64,000 nucleotides of DNA from NCBI RefSeq assembly GCF_003173575.1, contig NZ_QGNY01000006.1, forward strand, positions 1-64,000. Reading direction: 5' to 3'. The position numbers and the translations under genes are program-made. This stretch comes from Pedobacter paludis. Its GTDB lineage: Bacteria; Bacteroidota; Bacteroidia; Sphingobacteriales; Sphingobacteriaceae. The notes below the pieces were generated by a model, which was given only the letters and a program-made list of their open reading frames with translations, had not been told where the DNA came from and ran no database searches. Shown one piece after another: positions 8,150 to 17,270 of this stretch (its first letter is position 1; every line of letters begins with the position of its first letter).

Positions 8150-9475
8150 TTATTTCGTTATCCAGCCAACCTGCATATCCTCATTGTTTATCAGTTGGTA
8201 ATTTCCAAAGTTACCCAATACACTAACCGTTTCACCTTCTTTTAAATTTAATTTTATTGGAGCTAAGGCATGTGGACGATCATATAATTTTATCTGACTG
8301 GCGTTAATTTTTAATCGTTTTAAAGGTTTGGCTGTTTGAACGAGATCCGAATTTTTTATAAAACCAACACTTCCATCAGGCAATTCTGTTTTATAGTAAT
8401 CGCTAGTTGCTGCATTAATATTTACAATTGTACCTGCTGGTAAGGATGATATAATGGAAAATTTGCTTTGAGCACTGCTGTACAACTTTGTTCCGGTACC
8501 TGTTCTTAATGTTTTGTTCAAATTGGAAAGCGGAACTGAAATGTTTGATGGTGCTTTGATTACCGGATCAATAAATGGAAGTGGATTTACTGCGCCACTA
8601 AATTCATAAATCCCGAAATGGAGATGGGTCGGCGTTGTTTTGGCATTGCCAGTATTGCCCATTAAACCTAAAGTATCGCCAATTTTAACTTCTTGCCCCT
8701 CAATAGCAATTTGCTGATCTAAATGAGCATAGTACAACGTATAGTTTTTGCCCTTTGGCCTAACCCAAACCACTTTTCCACCTAAATTATTTTCGTTAAC
8801 GCGAGTAACTGTACCATCAGATATTGCCAATACCGGACTTCTAAACGTTCCAAAAATATCAACACCTTCATGTTTTCTAGCATTATCATCCCGACCATCG
8901 CCCCAATAACTTTTAATACTGCTGCTGCTTTTTGATTTGGTTGGAAATGCCAATGATGGGCCAGTTGTTATTTCTAACGTATATTCAATACTTTGTAAAA
9001 GCTCAGGCTGTAATCTAATTAAATAATCGCCACTATCATCAATATCAAATTGAATTGGATTGCCAAGTGTATCTATGGAAGCCAGTAGTTTCGGGTTGCT
9101 TCCATTGGCTACATGCCAAAAATCTACATAAACCATTGTGCCACTGTTTGGTTTTTTGCTTAATGAAATATTAATCTTCTGGCCTTTTGTGGCGTTAAAT
9201 CGATATGTAGAAACTGGAATTTTTTCTGCGGCAAAATAACCTGTTTCCTTAAAGGGTAAAGTAATATCTACCGGTTTTTGCATTCCGATTTCTGCAGACT
9301 TGATCCATTGACCACCTAGAGCTGTTTTATCTAAACCGGCATTAATTAATTTTCTTTGATAAGCCTCATGTGGAGAAGCTGCCTTAAATAAATTAACTGT
9401 TCCTGCTTTGCAGGCAAAAAGCGCTAGGATGCACAGCGAGCCAAAGAGTTTAGCAATGGAATTTGATTCTGGCAT
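8150..9475 (-). CDS. M23 (LytM-type) metallopeptidase lipoprotein with SH3-like domain
   Basis: The N-terminus has a hydrophobic segment ending in a lipobox (LALFAC, Cys22), so the protein is probably lipid-anchored. Residues 60-175 form a beta-rich prepeptidase-like region. The LytM domain (about 185-305) retains all expected ligands: HEGVD (H202, D206) and HLHFG (H284, H286). It is therefore likely an active zinc endopeptidase on peptidoglycan cross-links. Residues 320 to the end look like one or two SH3-type wall-binding modules. It follows a small membrane protein gene by 9 bases and precedes yjbQ by 5, suggesting one transcript. Confidence 0.85.
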   Translation of the reverse strand: MPESNSIAKLFGSLCILALFACKAGTVNLFKAASPHEAYQRKLINAGLDKTALGGQWIKSAEIGMQKPVDITLPFKETGYFAAEKIPVSTYRFNATKGQKINISLSKKPNSGTMVYVDFWHVANGSNPKLLASIDTLGNPIQFDIDDSGDYLIRLQPELLQSIEYTLEITTGPSLAFPTKSKSSSSIKSYWGDGRDDNARKHEGVDIFGTFRSPVLAISDGTVTRVNENNLGGKVVWVRPKGKNYTLYYAHLDQQIAIEGQEVKIGDTLGLMGNTGNAKTTPTHLHFGIYEFSGAVNPLPFIDPVIKAPSNISVPLSNLNKTLRTGTGTKLYSSAQSKFSIISSLPAGTIVNINAATSDYYKTELPDGSVGFIKNSDLVQTAKPLKRLKINASQIKLYDRPHALAPIKLNLKEGETVSVLGNFGNYQLINNEDMQVGWITK

Positions 9476-9484
9476 AGGTATTTA

Positions 9485-9925
9485 TCAGTTTTTTTTCATG
9501 TTGCTTAATACAGCTGCAGTAACTAAGCCACCAATTAAATACCAGGTAACCGTTAAGATTTTGGTTTTCTCTGTTCTGTTAACTGGAGCGTCATCTAAGC
9601 CCATCTTGCTTGGAAGGCTAATGGCTCCAAAACCGGCGGTAAGCCCAGCAACAGCACCTTTTAAATAAATATTTTTTTTACTGCCATAACCAATTGCACT
9701 GAAATATAGGCCATTGCTAATTAAATCGCTGGCCAAAGTGGCCAGATACAAATTTTCACCAACAGGTGCACTTAAATTTAACTTGTGTAATGATTTTGAT
9801 AGGGCTTCTTCTCCAATCCGATGTACCCTTGGGGCATCTTTATCAAATCTCCGAACGGTTTCATGCAAAATGTTTAATGCGCCAGCTCCCGCAAATCCCG
9901 CCAATAATGCTTTTAATATCTTCAT
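9485..9925 (-). CDS. Hypothetical small membrane protein
   Basis: I do not recognise a named family. The 146 residues begin with a Gly/Ala-rich hydrophobic segment (LLAGFAGAGALNILHETVRR). Two further hydrophobic stretches lie around 75-105, and another around 123-142 (TVTWYLIGGLVTAAVLSNM). The pattern suggests a small inner-membrane protein with three or four helices. It is the first gene of the minus-strand set that continues with the LytM lipoprotein and yjbQ, so a cell-envelope role is plausible. Confidence 0.6.
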   Translation of the reverse strand: MKILKALLAGFAGAGALNILHETVRRFDKDAPRVHRIGEEALSKSLHKLNLSAPVGENLYLATLASDLISNGLYFSAIGYGSKKNIYLKGAVAGLTAGFGAISLPSKMGLDDAPVNRTEKTKILTVTWYLIGGLVTAAVLSNMKKN

Positions 9926-10219
9926 ATTATTAAAAGCTTGTTAAACAGTAAATTGTTTGGGAAAAGATAAAGAAAGTGGCTCGTTAAATGCACTATAACG
10001 AAGAAATACTCCATCCTATTAGCTTCCTCTATAAGAAGGGAAGGTTAATCGCCTTTAGCTAAATTTTCTTTAAAGATCCAATCATTAATCGTTGCTTTAA
10101 CGTTATTTTTAATAAAGTTGTGGATTCATTTAATTATTAAGCATGGTATAAATATATTTGCGAAGGCTTGATTTGAAATCAGATCTATCCAAATATTCTC
10201 ACATCTCAAAATCAATATA

Positions 10220-11062
10220 ATGAATAATCATTTCGAAAGTCGGTATGCTCAAAGTCCAAAAGAAGTTAAACAGATGGATACCGCCACTTTACGCGATAAC
10301 TTTTTAATCGAAAATGTTTTTGAAGCAAACCAGGTAAATCTAACCCTATCTCATTTTGATCGCTATATAGTTGGCGGTGCAATGCCGGTAGATCAAAAAT
10401 TGGAGCTTCCGAACCCAGATGATTTAAAAGCAAGTTATTTTTTAGAAAGACGAGAACTTGGTATGATAAACGTAGGCGGAAAAGCCATAATTATTGCTGA
10501 TGGAGTACGCTACGAATTAAATTACAAAGAAGCTTTATACATTGGGAAAGGCACAAAAGAAGTTTCTTTCGAATCTGCAGATAAAAACCAACCGACTAAA
10601 TTATACATCAACTCGGCACCAGCACACCATAGTTACCCCACTAAAAAAGTAAGCAAGGCTGATGCAGAAATTGTAGAACTGGGAACTCCGGAAACGGCAA
10701 ATCATAGGGTGATTAATAAACTTTTGGTAAATAGTGTTTTGCCAACCTGCCAATTGCAAATGGGTATGACCGAACTAAAATCTGGAAGTGTTTGGAATAC
10801 AATGCCGGCACATACCCACGATAGAAGGATGGAAGCTTATTTCTATTTCGAGGTTCCGCAAGGACAGAGCGTTTGTCATTTTATGGGTCAGCCACAAGAA
10901 ACCCGCCACATTTGGATGCAGAATGATCAGGCAGTAATTTCTCCAAACTGGTCTATACACTCTGGTGCTGGAACCAGCAATTATACTTTTATTTGGGGTA
11001 TGGCAGGAGAAAATCTTGATTATGGAGATATGGATCACTGCGCAATTACCGACTTGAAATAA
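10220..11062 (+). CDS. kduI: 5-dehydro-4-deoxy-D-glucuronate isomerase (KduI)
   Basis: KduI converts 5-keto-4-deoxyuronate, released from pectin or other polyuronides, to 2,5-diketo-3-deoxygluconate. The 280-residue length is normal. The cupin-type metal site is visible in the second half (MPAHTHDRRMEAYFYFEVPQ), along with the characteristic start ESRYAQSPKEVKQMDT. The gene lies directly before kduD, the next enzyme of the pathway. A TATATTTG element at 10153-10160 could be the -7 box, but no good -33 box was seen. No lyase or transporter for uronides is nearby. Confidence 0.95.
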   Translation: MNNHFESRYAQSPKEVKQMDTATLRDNFLIENVFEANQVNLTLSHFDRYIVGGAMPVDQKLELPNPDDLKASYFLERRELGMINVGGKAIIIADGVRYELNYKEALYIGKGTKEVSFESADKNQPTKLYINSAPAHHSYPTKKVSKADAEIVELGTPETANHRVINKLLVNSVLPTCQLQMGMTELKSGSVWNTMPAHTHDRRMEAYFYFEVPQGQSVCHFMGQPQETRHIWMQNDQAVISPNWSIHSGAGTSNYTFIWGMAGENLDYGDMDHCAITDLK

Positions 11063-11067
11063 GCATC

Positions 11068-11107
11068 CGTCATCTCGATTGAAGCGTAGCGAAACAGAGA
11101 GATCTTT
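11068..11107 (+). repeat. REP-like CGTCAT element between kduI and kduD
   Basis: This copy starts CGTCATCTCGATTGAAGC 6 bases after the kduI stop. It closely matches the left half of the element at 32703-32790. It is a half copy, without the inverted partner. Confidence 0.6.
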
Positions 11108-11192
11108 CTAGTTGGTTACCAATAATTTATTCAATCTTTTGAAATACCGATGATTATAATTATCTAGTAGCTATTAAAACAAAAATAAAAAA

Positions 11193-11960
11193 ATGTCATC
11201 AAACATATTCGATTTAGCGGGTAAAACTGCATTAGTTACGGGTTGCAAAAGAGGAATTGGCAAAGCAATGGCTTTGGCATTGGCTGAAGCCGGAGCCGAT
11301 ATAATTGGGGTTTCCGCTAGCCTAGAACTTCACGATAGCAGTGTAGAAAAAGAGGTTTTGGCACTTGGTAGAAAATTTTATGCCTATCAATGTGATTTTA
11401 GCAGTCGCGAAGCAACGTTGGAATTTGCAAAAACAGTTAAAACCGATCATCCCATCATCGATATTTTGGTGAACAATGCCGGAACAATTCTTCGCAAACC
11501 AATTGCCGAACATCCAGATGAATATTGGGACGAAGTAATTGCTGTTAACCAAACCGCACCTTTTATTTTAACCCGGGAAATTGGGCGAGATATGATTACA
11601 AGGGGCTCTGGAAAAGTAATTTTTACGGCTTCACTTTTATCTTTTCAAGGTGGAATTACGGTTCCAGGTTATGCAGCCAGTAAAGGCGCAATAGCTTCGT
11701 TAACTAAAGCTTTTGCAAATGAATGGGCATCAAAAGGTATAAATGTAAATGCAATTGCTCCAGGTTATATTGCTACCGATAATACTTCGGCATTACGCGA
11801 GGATCAGGATAGAAGTACATCTATTTTGGCTCGGATCCCTGCGGGAAGATGGGGAACTCCAGAAGATTTTAAAGGACCAACGCTTTTCCTGGCCTCGTCT
11901 GCCAGCGATTATGTTCATGGAACAATCTTAACTGTTGATGGCGGCTGGATGGGTCGTTAA
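11193..11960 (+). CDS. kduD: 2-deoxy-D-gluconate 3-dehydrogenase (KduD), SDR family
   Basis: KduD reduces 2,5-diketo-3-deoxygluconate with NAD(P)H to 2-keto-3-deoxygluconate, the step after KduI. The 255 residues carry the SDR cofactor motif TGCKRGIGKAMA, the NNAG motif, a catalytic Ser region (TASLLSFQGG) and YAASK. The C-terminus DGGWMGR is typical of KduD. It lies 130 bases after kduI on the same strand, separated by a REP-like element. A perfect hairpin follows and may terminate both this gene and the convergent carbonic anhydrase gene. Confidence 0.92.
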   Translation: MSSNIFDLAGKTALVTGCKRGIGKAMALALAEAGADIIGVSASLELHDSSVEKEVLALGRKFYAYQCDFSSREATLEFAKTVKTDHPIIDILVNNAGTILRKPIAEHPDEYWDEVIAVNQTAPFILTREIGRDMITRGSGKVIFTASLLSFQGGITVPGYAASKGAIASLTKAFANEWASKGINVNAIAPGYIATDNTSALREDQDRSTSILARIPAGRWGTPEDFKGPTLFLASSASDYVHGTILTVDGGWMGR

Positions 11961-11979
11961 CTGATAACACTTATAAAAA

Positions 11980-12007
11980 AAAGCAGTTATCAACTGATAA
12001 CTGCTTT
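11980..12007. terminator. Bidirectional intrinsic terminator
   Basis: A perfect 12-bp stem (AAAGCAGTTATC / GATAACTGCTTT) with an AACT loop lies between two convergent genes. It has A-rich sequence on the left flank, so it should work best for the minus strand, with a shorter T-run on the plus side. Confidence 0.8.
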
Positions 12008-12021
12008 ATAAATTGCTCTAC

Positions 12022-12648
12022 TTAATAAAGGTTATAAATTTCTTTGATGTCTTTTAAAATAGAATCAAAATCAATTTTTAAATCAATTAATTTTCCTGTT
12101 CTGATATCGAAAACCCAACCATGTACCGTTAAGCCACGAAGCGTAATTGCCTCTTGAACGGCCGCGGTTTTAAGTAAGTTTACACACTGTTCTTGAACGT
12201 TTAATTCCACAAGTCTATCGTAACGTGCGCTTTCATCTTCAATTTTGCTAAGCTCTTCTTTGTGTATGCGATAAACATCACGGATGTTTCTTAACCATGG
12301 ATTTAAAATGCCCATGTCGGCTGGTTGCATGGCGGCCTTTACGCCTCCACAATTATAATGGCCACAAACTACAATATGATTTACTTTTAAATGGCGTACG
12401 GCATAGTTTAAAACCGTCATTACATTTAAATCCACATTGTTAACCAGGTTTGCAATGTTGCGGTGAATGAAGGCCTGACCCGGCTGAATCCCCATTAAGT
12501 CTTCTGCCGTAACCCGACTATCCGAGCAACCGATATACAAAAACTCAGGGCTTTGGCCTTTTGCTAAATTGGTGAAATAATCAGGGTCTATTGCCAATTT
12601 CTCAGCAATCCACTTGTCATTATTTTTAAATACTTCTTCTACGTTCAT
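12022..12648 (-). CDS. can: Beta-class carbonic anhydrase
   Basis: The enzyme interconverts CO2 and bicarbonate. The 208 residues show the zinc ligands of the beta class: Cys41 with Asp43 and Arg45 in CSDSR, and His97 and Cys100 in GHYNCGG. The length and the C-terminal HGWVFDIRTGKLIDL segment fit the Can/CynT group. It is a single-gene unit on the minus strand, convergent with kduD. Confidence 0.93.
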   Translation of the reverse strand: MNVEEVFKNNDKWIAEKLAIDPDYFTNLAKGQSPEFLYIGCSDSRVTAEDLMGIQPGQAFIHRNIANLVNNVDLNVMTVLNYAVRHLKVNHIVVCGHYNCGGVKAAMQPADMGILNPWLRNIRDVYRIHKEELSKIEDESARYDRLVELNVQEQCVNLLKTAAVQEAITLRGLTVHGWVFDIRTGKLIDLKIDFDSILKDIKEIYNLY

Positions 12649-12706
12649 GTTAAATTAGGCTATGATGTTTGTACTAAAGTAAATATTGCGAGGTTAATTC
12701 TAAATG

Positions 12707-13216
12707 TTATTCTGCCATAAAACTAAAGAAAGATTTCCTTATTTCTATCAGTTCATCCTCCGTAATCTTTTTATTAACATCAAAATAAACATGCCCCTTA
12801 AAGTTCAGCTCTAGGTAATTTGCGGTCATGTAAAAAGGCGTTGTAAAACCATCAGGTAAATCTCCATCGGTACCAACGGCCATTAATTTCATGATTTTGC
12901 CCTTTAAATTTCTTCCAGCTTCTTGATTTAAAGTTACCCAATCAGTTAGGCGATCGAATAAGTTTTTCATCCGGCCGCTCATCGAATACCAATAAACCGG
13001 CGTTGCAAAAATTAAGTGCTTGTGGTAAAGAATTTCTTTGCCAAAAATTTCGAAACGATCTTCTTCCGGATATTTGTTGTCGTAATTATAAGGAAGAAAG
13101 TAATTTTCAATCAAGTTGATTTGAGTATGATCAATACCTTCAAAAAGCTTGCTTAGATACTTTTGAGTATCACCATTTAATCTGGCACTTCCATTAATAA
13201 CTAAGATATCCGACAT
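12707..13216 (-). CDS. NAD(P)H-dependent FMN reductase / flavodoxin-like fold protein
   Basis: The protein begins MSDILVINGSARLNGDTQK, the FMN phosphate-binding loop of the flavodoxin-like NADPH-dependent FMN reductase family. It continues with the FATPVYWYSMSGRMKNLFDRL motif, also typical. The start at 13216 was chosen because the fold begins there; the frame stays open to 13243. The 169-residue length is usual. The likely activity is reduction of quinones, azo or nitro compounds, or provision of reduced flavin. It stands alone on the minus strand. Confidence 0.85.
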   Translation of the reverse strand: MSDILVINGSARLNGDTQKYLSKLFEGIDHTQINLIENYFLPYNYDNKYPEEDRFEIFGKEILYHKHLIFATPVYWYSMSGRMKNLFDRLTDWVTLNQEAGRNLKGKIMKLMAVGTDGDLPDGFTTPFYMTANYLELNFKGHVYFDVNKKITEDELIEIRKSFFSFMAE

Positions 13217-13438
13217 ATAGCATCTATTATATATCTTTAACAAAACAAATAAATAAAAGTTGGTTATAAATAGGCAAAGCGATCATAACTTTTGCAATGG
13301 CGTCGTTGCTTGAGAATTATGTGATATTATTTTACTGTAAATCAGATTATTATAAAATATTTTAACTTATTTTAACTTTTTTCTTATCTCCATGCAACCA
13401 TTGTTTGTAAATCCCCATCTTCTATATACAAACACACA

Positions 13439-14008
13439 ATGAAATTGACGCGAAGCTATACGATAAACGATTTGATGGAAGGCTGCAAAGCTGGCGACCG
13501 GAAGATGCAAGAAATGCTTTACAAGCAAACTGCATCTAAAATGTTAGCCGTTTGCATGCGATATGTCAAAGATAGAATGGAAGCTGAAGATGTTTTGCAA
13601 ATGGGCTACATCAAAATCTTTCAAAAGATTAAAGAATACAGAGGCGATGGATCTTTTGAAGGCTGGATTAGAAGAGTAATGGTTAATACCGCGATAGAAA
13701 GTTACCGTAAAAATTTACGCAGCTTAAATGTTGTAGAAATAGATGAAGCCTACGAACAGCCATCAACTGGATTTGATTTTGGAACATTGGGCATGCAAGA
13801 TTTAATGAAAGTAATCCAAAAATTAGCCGATGGTTATAGAATGGTTTTTAATATGTATGTAATTGAAGGTTATTCTCACAAAGAAATTGGAGAAACACTT
13901 GGCATCTCAGAAGGAGCAAGCAAGTCTCAGTTATCTAGAGCAAGAGCAATTTTAAAAGAAGAAATTATAAAAATGGAGGGATTTGGTTATGCAACCTATA
14001 CAGGATAA
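13439..14008 (+). CDS. ECF-type RNA polymerase sigma factor
   Basis: The 189 residues contain sigma region 2 (KQTASKMLAVCMRYVKDRMEAEDVLQMGYIKIF) and region 4 with a helix-turn-helix (YSHKEIGETLGISEGASKSQLSRAR). The promoter-melting segment VLQMGYIKIF has Met-Gly where most ECF sigmas have Glu-Ala/Thr. Its 3' end overlaps the start of the next gene, a membrane protein with anti-sigma-like layout, which suggests tight co-expression. The third gene encodes a beta-barrel protein, possibly a target or signal source. Confidence 0.9.
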   Translation: MKLTRSYTINDLMEGCKAGDRKMQEMLYKQTASKMLAVCMRYVKDRMEAEDVLQMGYIKIFQKIKEYRGDGSFEGWIRRVMVNTAIESYRKNLRSLNVVEIDEAYEQPSTGFDFGTLGMQDLMKVIQKLADGYRMVFNMYVIEGYSHKEIGETLGISEGASKSQLSRARAILKEEIIKMEGFGYATYTG

Positions 14009-14738
14009 GGATTTTGACAAATTATTTAAGGATGCTTTTGCGGATGCTGAAGTAACGCCATCAAGGGATTTGTGGAGCAACATAGAAAGCGAAATTGAGC
14101 CTAAGAAAAAAAGAATAGTACCAATTTATTGGTTATCTGCAGCTGCGGTTTTATTAATTGCTGCAGTCGGGATTTTGATTTATCAACAGCAAAATACGGC
14201 TCATCCAGATAAAAACCTAGCTAATAACAGAACAGAAACTGTGAAGCCTGTAGTTAAAGCGAATTCTATTGAAGATTCTACTACGGTTGCTCCCCAGCCA
14301 GTTGAAAAACAACTAGAAAATACTTTGCCAGTTGTTACCAAAAAGCTTTCTTCATCTATAGCCAAAACGAATAAAACCGAAGTTAAACCTGAAGAGAAAC
14401 AACGCCTAGCTACAGCTCCTGAAATGCAAAAACAGGAAACGTTGACTGCAAAATTAGATGGTACGCAACAGGAAATCATTAAGAAAAAAATTGAGGAAGC
14501 TATTCAAGAACCTAAAGAAGTAATAGCAATGGTGGAAACACCAACTGCTGATGTAATTAATGAAAACGACCAAAGCAATAAAGGCATCCGTAATGTTGGT
14601 GATGTGGTAAACTTAATCGTAAATAAAGTTGATAAAAGAAAAGATAAGTTTATCCAGTTCCGGACAGATGATGATGATTCTTCACTTTCATCGATAAACA
14701 TTGGCCCTTTTAAAATTGGCAAAAGAAATAAAAAATAA
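13989..14738 (+). CDS. Membrane-anchored putative anti-sigma protein
   Basis: The start at ATG 13989 overlaps the sigma gene by 20 bases; a TTG at 13983 is less likely. The N-terminal 40 residues are charged and cytosolic (DKDFDKLFKDAFADAEVTPSRDLW). One membrane helix follows (YWLSAAAVLLIAAVGILIY). A long, low-complexity, Lys/Glu/Thr-rich periplasmic tail ends in basic GPFKIGKRNKK. This topology and the overlap with an ECF sigma gene fit an anti-sigma factor, but I do not recognise a zinc-binding ZAS motif. The assignment rests on context. Confidence 0.55.
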   Translation: MQPIQDKDFDKLFKDAFADAEVTPSRDLWSNIESEIEPKKKRIVPIYWLSAAAVLLIAAVGILIYQQQNTAHPDKNLANNRTETVKPVVKANSIEDSTTVAPQPVEKQLENTLPVVTKKLSSSIAKTNKTEVKPEEKQRLATAPEMQKQETLTAKLDGTQQEIIKKKIEEAIQEPKEVIAMVETPTADVINENDQSNKGIRNVGDVVNLIVNKVDKRKDKFIQFRTDDDDSSLSSINIGPFKIGKRNKK

Positions 14739-14832
14739 CCAGGATTTTAGGATTTCAAGACTTGAGAAGTTAAAACATTCTTTCATTCAATAATCCTCTA
14801 ATTCAATCATTCAAAAAATAAACACACAAAAT

Positions 14833-15615
14833 ATGAAACATCTAATTTTTACAACACTTTTGGTAAGCGGGCTTGCCGGTGTTATGGCTCCAAGTGCTTT
14901 TGCACAACAAGATAGTACCAAAAAGAAAATGGATTATAGTGAAGGACATGGTATTATAATCAAAACAAAACCTACAGATTCAGCTAAAAAAGGCCGATTT
15001 GTTGGAGGAATCACATTTACCCGAGTGGATTTAGGTTTCTCTAGATTGATTGATAATGGCGATTTTAACTTATCTCCAAACAATGAGTTTTTAGATTATA
15101 AAGGTGGCAAAACCAGTACATTCTCTTTCGATGTTCTGCAATTCGGATACCGTTTCAACTCAAACTTCAAGATTTATGTTGCCGGTGGTTTCGATTGGAC
15201 TTTGATTCGCTTAAGAGATAACATCACCATCCAAAAAAATCAGCCAACACTAACCTATATAAATGAAAATGTAGCTTTCTCTAAAAATCGTTTCTCGAGC
15301 AGTTATGTACACATTCCTTTAAACTTCGAGTTTCGTACAAAGGAAAGCAGCAAAGGCAAAAGATTCTACTTTGTTTTAGGTCCAGAGGTTAGCTTTTTGC
15401 TAAACGGAAAAGTTAAACAGATCAGTGACGAACGCGGTAAAGAAAAACAATACGACAGTTACCACTTTCAATCGGTACGTTATGGCGGAACATTGAGATT
15501 TGGTTACGGAGGCTTAGGCTTGTTTACCAAATATTATTTCAACGATATGTTTACTACACCTGCACAGGCCGGTTTAAAAAACATGAGTTTTGGAGTAACT
15601 TTCGGGTTGAATTAA
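14833..15615 (+). CDS. Outer-membrane beta-barrel protein
   Basis: A signal peptide (MKHLIFTTLLVSGLAGVMAPSAFA) precedes a 235-residue mature protein rich in alternating strands. It ends NMSFGVTFGLN, with aromatic-rich strand pairs throughout (for example FYFVLGPEVSFLL and LRFGYGGLGLFTKYYF). This fits the porin/OmpW-like 'outer membrane beta-barrel' families of Bacteroidota. It follows the sigma/anti-sigma pair by 94 bases and ends at a strong terminator, so it may belong to the same envelope-sensing unit. Confidence 0.7.
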   Translation: MKHLIFTTLLVSGLAGVMAPSAFAQQDSTKKKMDYSEGHGIIIKTKPTDSAKKGRFVGGITFTRVDLGFSRLIDNGDFNLSPNNEFLDYKGGKTSTFSFDVLQFGYRFNSNFKIYVAGGFDWTLIRLRDNITIQKNQPTLTYINENVAFSKNRFSSSYVHIPLNFEFRTKESSKGKRFYFVLGPEVSFLLNGKVKQISDERGKEKQYDSYHFQSVRYGGTLRFGYGGLGLFTKYYFNDMFTTPAQAGLKNMSFGVTFGLN

Positions 15616-15639
15616 AAAATAACACACACATAGAATAAG

Positions 15640-15674
15640 ATCCTGTTTCGGTTAGGCGAAACAGGATTTTTTTT
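15640..15674 (+). terminator. Intrinsic terminator
   Basis: A perfect 11-bp stem (ATCCTGTTTCG / CGAAACAGGAT) with a six-base loop is followed by seven or more Ts. It ends the sigma/anti-sigma/barrel unit. Confidence 0.9.
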
Positions 15675-15731
15675 GCCTAAACATTTTGCTTTCCATTTTA
15701 GTCTTTCTTCTTTAAACTTTATATTTACCGT

Positions 15732-16724
15732 GTGAGCGATACCATAATCAGTGTAAAAAATTTAACCAAACAATATCAGGCAGAACAGGCTGGAGGCGTT
15801 AAAGATATTAGTTTCGAAATCAACAGGGGAGATGTTGTTGCCATAATTGGCGAAAGCGGAAGCGGAAAATCTACCTTGTTAAAATCTATTTATGGTTTGT
15901 TGAAAACCGATGAAGGCGAAATCTTTTTTGAAAACGAAAAAGTTAAAGGCCCTGATGAACAATTGATCCCTGGGCATAAACAAATGAAAATGGTTACGCA
16001 GGATTTTTCATTGAACATTTACGCCAAGGTTTACGATAATATTGCCTCACAATTATCGAATACAGATCTTAAAACAAAAGCCGAGAAAACGCTTCAGATT
16101 ATGGAGCATTTAAGGATTTTGCCTTTACAAAATAAAAAAATAATCGAACTGAGTGGAGGTGAGCAACAGCGTGTTGCCATTGCAAAAGCCATGGTAGCAG
16201 ATACTAAAGTTTTGCTCTTGGATGAACCATTTAGTCAGGTTGATGCTTTGTTGAAAAACCAGCTCCGTGCCGACATTAAACGCGTTGCTTCAGAAACTGG
16301 AGTCACCGTAATTCTGGTTTCTCACGATCCGGCAGACGGCTTATTTCTAGCAGATCAACTGCTAATAATTAAAGAAGGAAAACTCCTTCAAACAGGAAAG
16401 CCGTCAGATATTTATCAAAATCCAAAGCACATTTATACTGCACAGATTTTGGGTAACGCTGTTGTTTTACCAAGGTTAGATGCCGAAAAACTTGGCCTTA
16501 AAACCTATAAGGAATTTGTAGTTTTCTATCCCGAATGGGCAGAAATGAGCAACAGCTGGAACAGTAGGCGTTATGAGGTAAAAGATGTTTATTACAAAGG
16601 CTTTTACGATGAACTTTTGTTGGAAAGAAATGGCGTGAGTGTACGGGCTTTACAATTGAATAAAGGCGTGCATAAAAAAAACGACTCCGTTCAGTTGAAC
16701 ATCAGTCGTTTTTTAGAATTTTAA
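15732..16724 (+). CDS. ABC transporter ATP-binding protein (orphan)
   Basis: The first 230 residues form a standard ABC ATPase: Walker A GESGSGKST, signature LSGGEQQR, Walker B VLLLDEP and the His switch VSHD. The architecture resembles importer ATPases of the PotA/ModC type, with a C-terminal extension (235-330) that may be a TOBE-like regulatory domain. It starts at GTG 15732. No permease or binding protein gene is adjacent, so the transported substrate cannot be inferred. It may serve a transporter encoded elsewhere. Confidence 0.85.
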   Translation: MSDTIISVKNLTKQYQAEQAGGVKDISFEINRGDVVAIIGESGSGKSTLLKSIYGLLKTDEGEIFFENEKVKGPDEQLIPGHKQMKMVTQDFSLNIYAKVYDNIASQLSNTDLKTKAEKTLQIMEHLRILPLQNKKIIELSGGEQQRVAIAKAMVADTKVLLLDEPFSQVDALLKNQLRADIKRVASETGVTVILVSHDPADGLFLADQLLIIKEGKLLQTGKPSDIYQNPKHIYTAQILGNAVVLPRLDAEKLGLKTYKEFVVFYPEWAEMSNSWNSRRYEVKDVYYKGFYDELLLERNGVSVRALQLNKGVHKKNDSVQLNISRFLEF

Positions 16725-16730
16725 GTAAAA

Positions 16731-17135
16731 TTAATCTGTTGCAATTAATACAACTTTAACGCGTACAGACGAAGTTGGCCTAACAGGTGCCCTGTTTTGT
16801 AAATCTGAGCTCTGAATATCGATAGATAAACCACCAGGATAAACTTCATAACTATAAGCATCTACATTATAAACAAATGGCAACTGAATATAGCTTGCTC
16901 CGTTGTTATAAGAAATGTAAACCAATGTACCTTCGTTATCTACGTGATAAGCATCAATAGCAGAAATGGCTAAGTCAGCAGAATAGGTTTGTCCATTGGT
17001 GCTCAAAACCCATTGATTAGGAGTTACATCTCTAACGATAACAATGTTTTGTGCACTTTGAACGATAGTGTCTTTTTTGCACGACACCAGACCAATTGTG
17101 GTGATGCAAAGGAGTAAAAATGTTAGCTTTTTCAT
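16731..17135 (-). CDS. Small hypothetical lipoprotein
   Basis: The start at 17135 gives a lipoprotein signal (MKKLTFLLLCITTIGLVSC) with the mature Cys at residue 19 followed by KKD. The remaining 115 residues are beta-rich and have no motif that I recognise. The frame is open to 17189, but the extra residues would precede the signal peptide. It is a single gene convergent with the ABC ATPase gene, with its promoter region facing the DUF4230 gene at 17271. Confidence 0.65.
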   Translation of the reverse strand: MKKLTFLLLCITTIGLVSCKKDTIVQSAQNIVIVRDVTPNQWVLSTNGQTYSADLAISAIDAYHVDNEGTLVYISYNNGASYIQLPFVYNVDAYSYEVYPGGLSIDIQSSDLQNRAPVRPTSSVRVKVVLIATD

Positions 17136-17270
17136 GTGATTAGTGTTTAATTTGTGTGTGTGCTTTGCATAATACAAAACAACTGCCAAAAATTCTGATC
17201 AACACAGTATGGATTAATATTTGTTTATTCCACATTACACAATATTGAAATTTGAATTAATTCCCTCGCT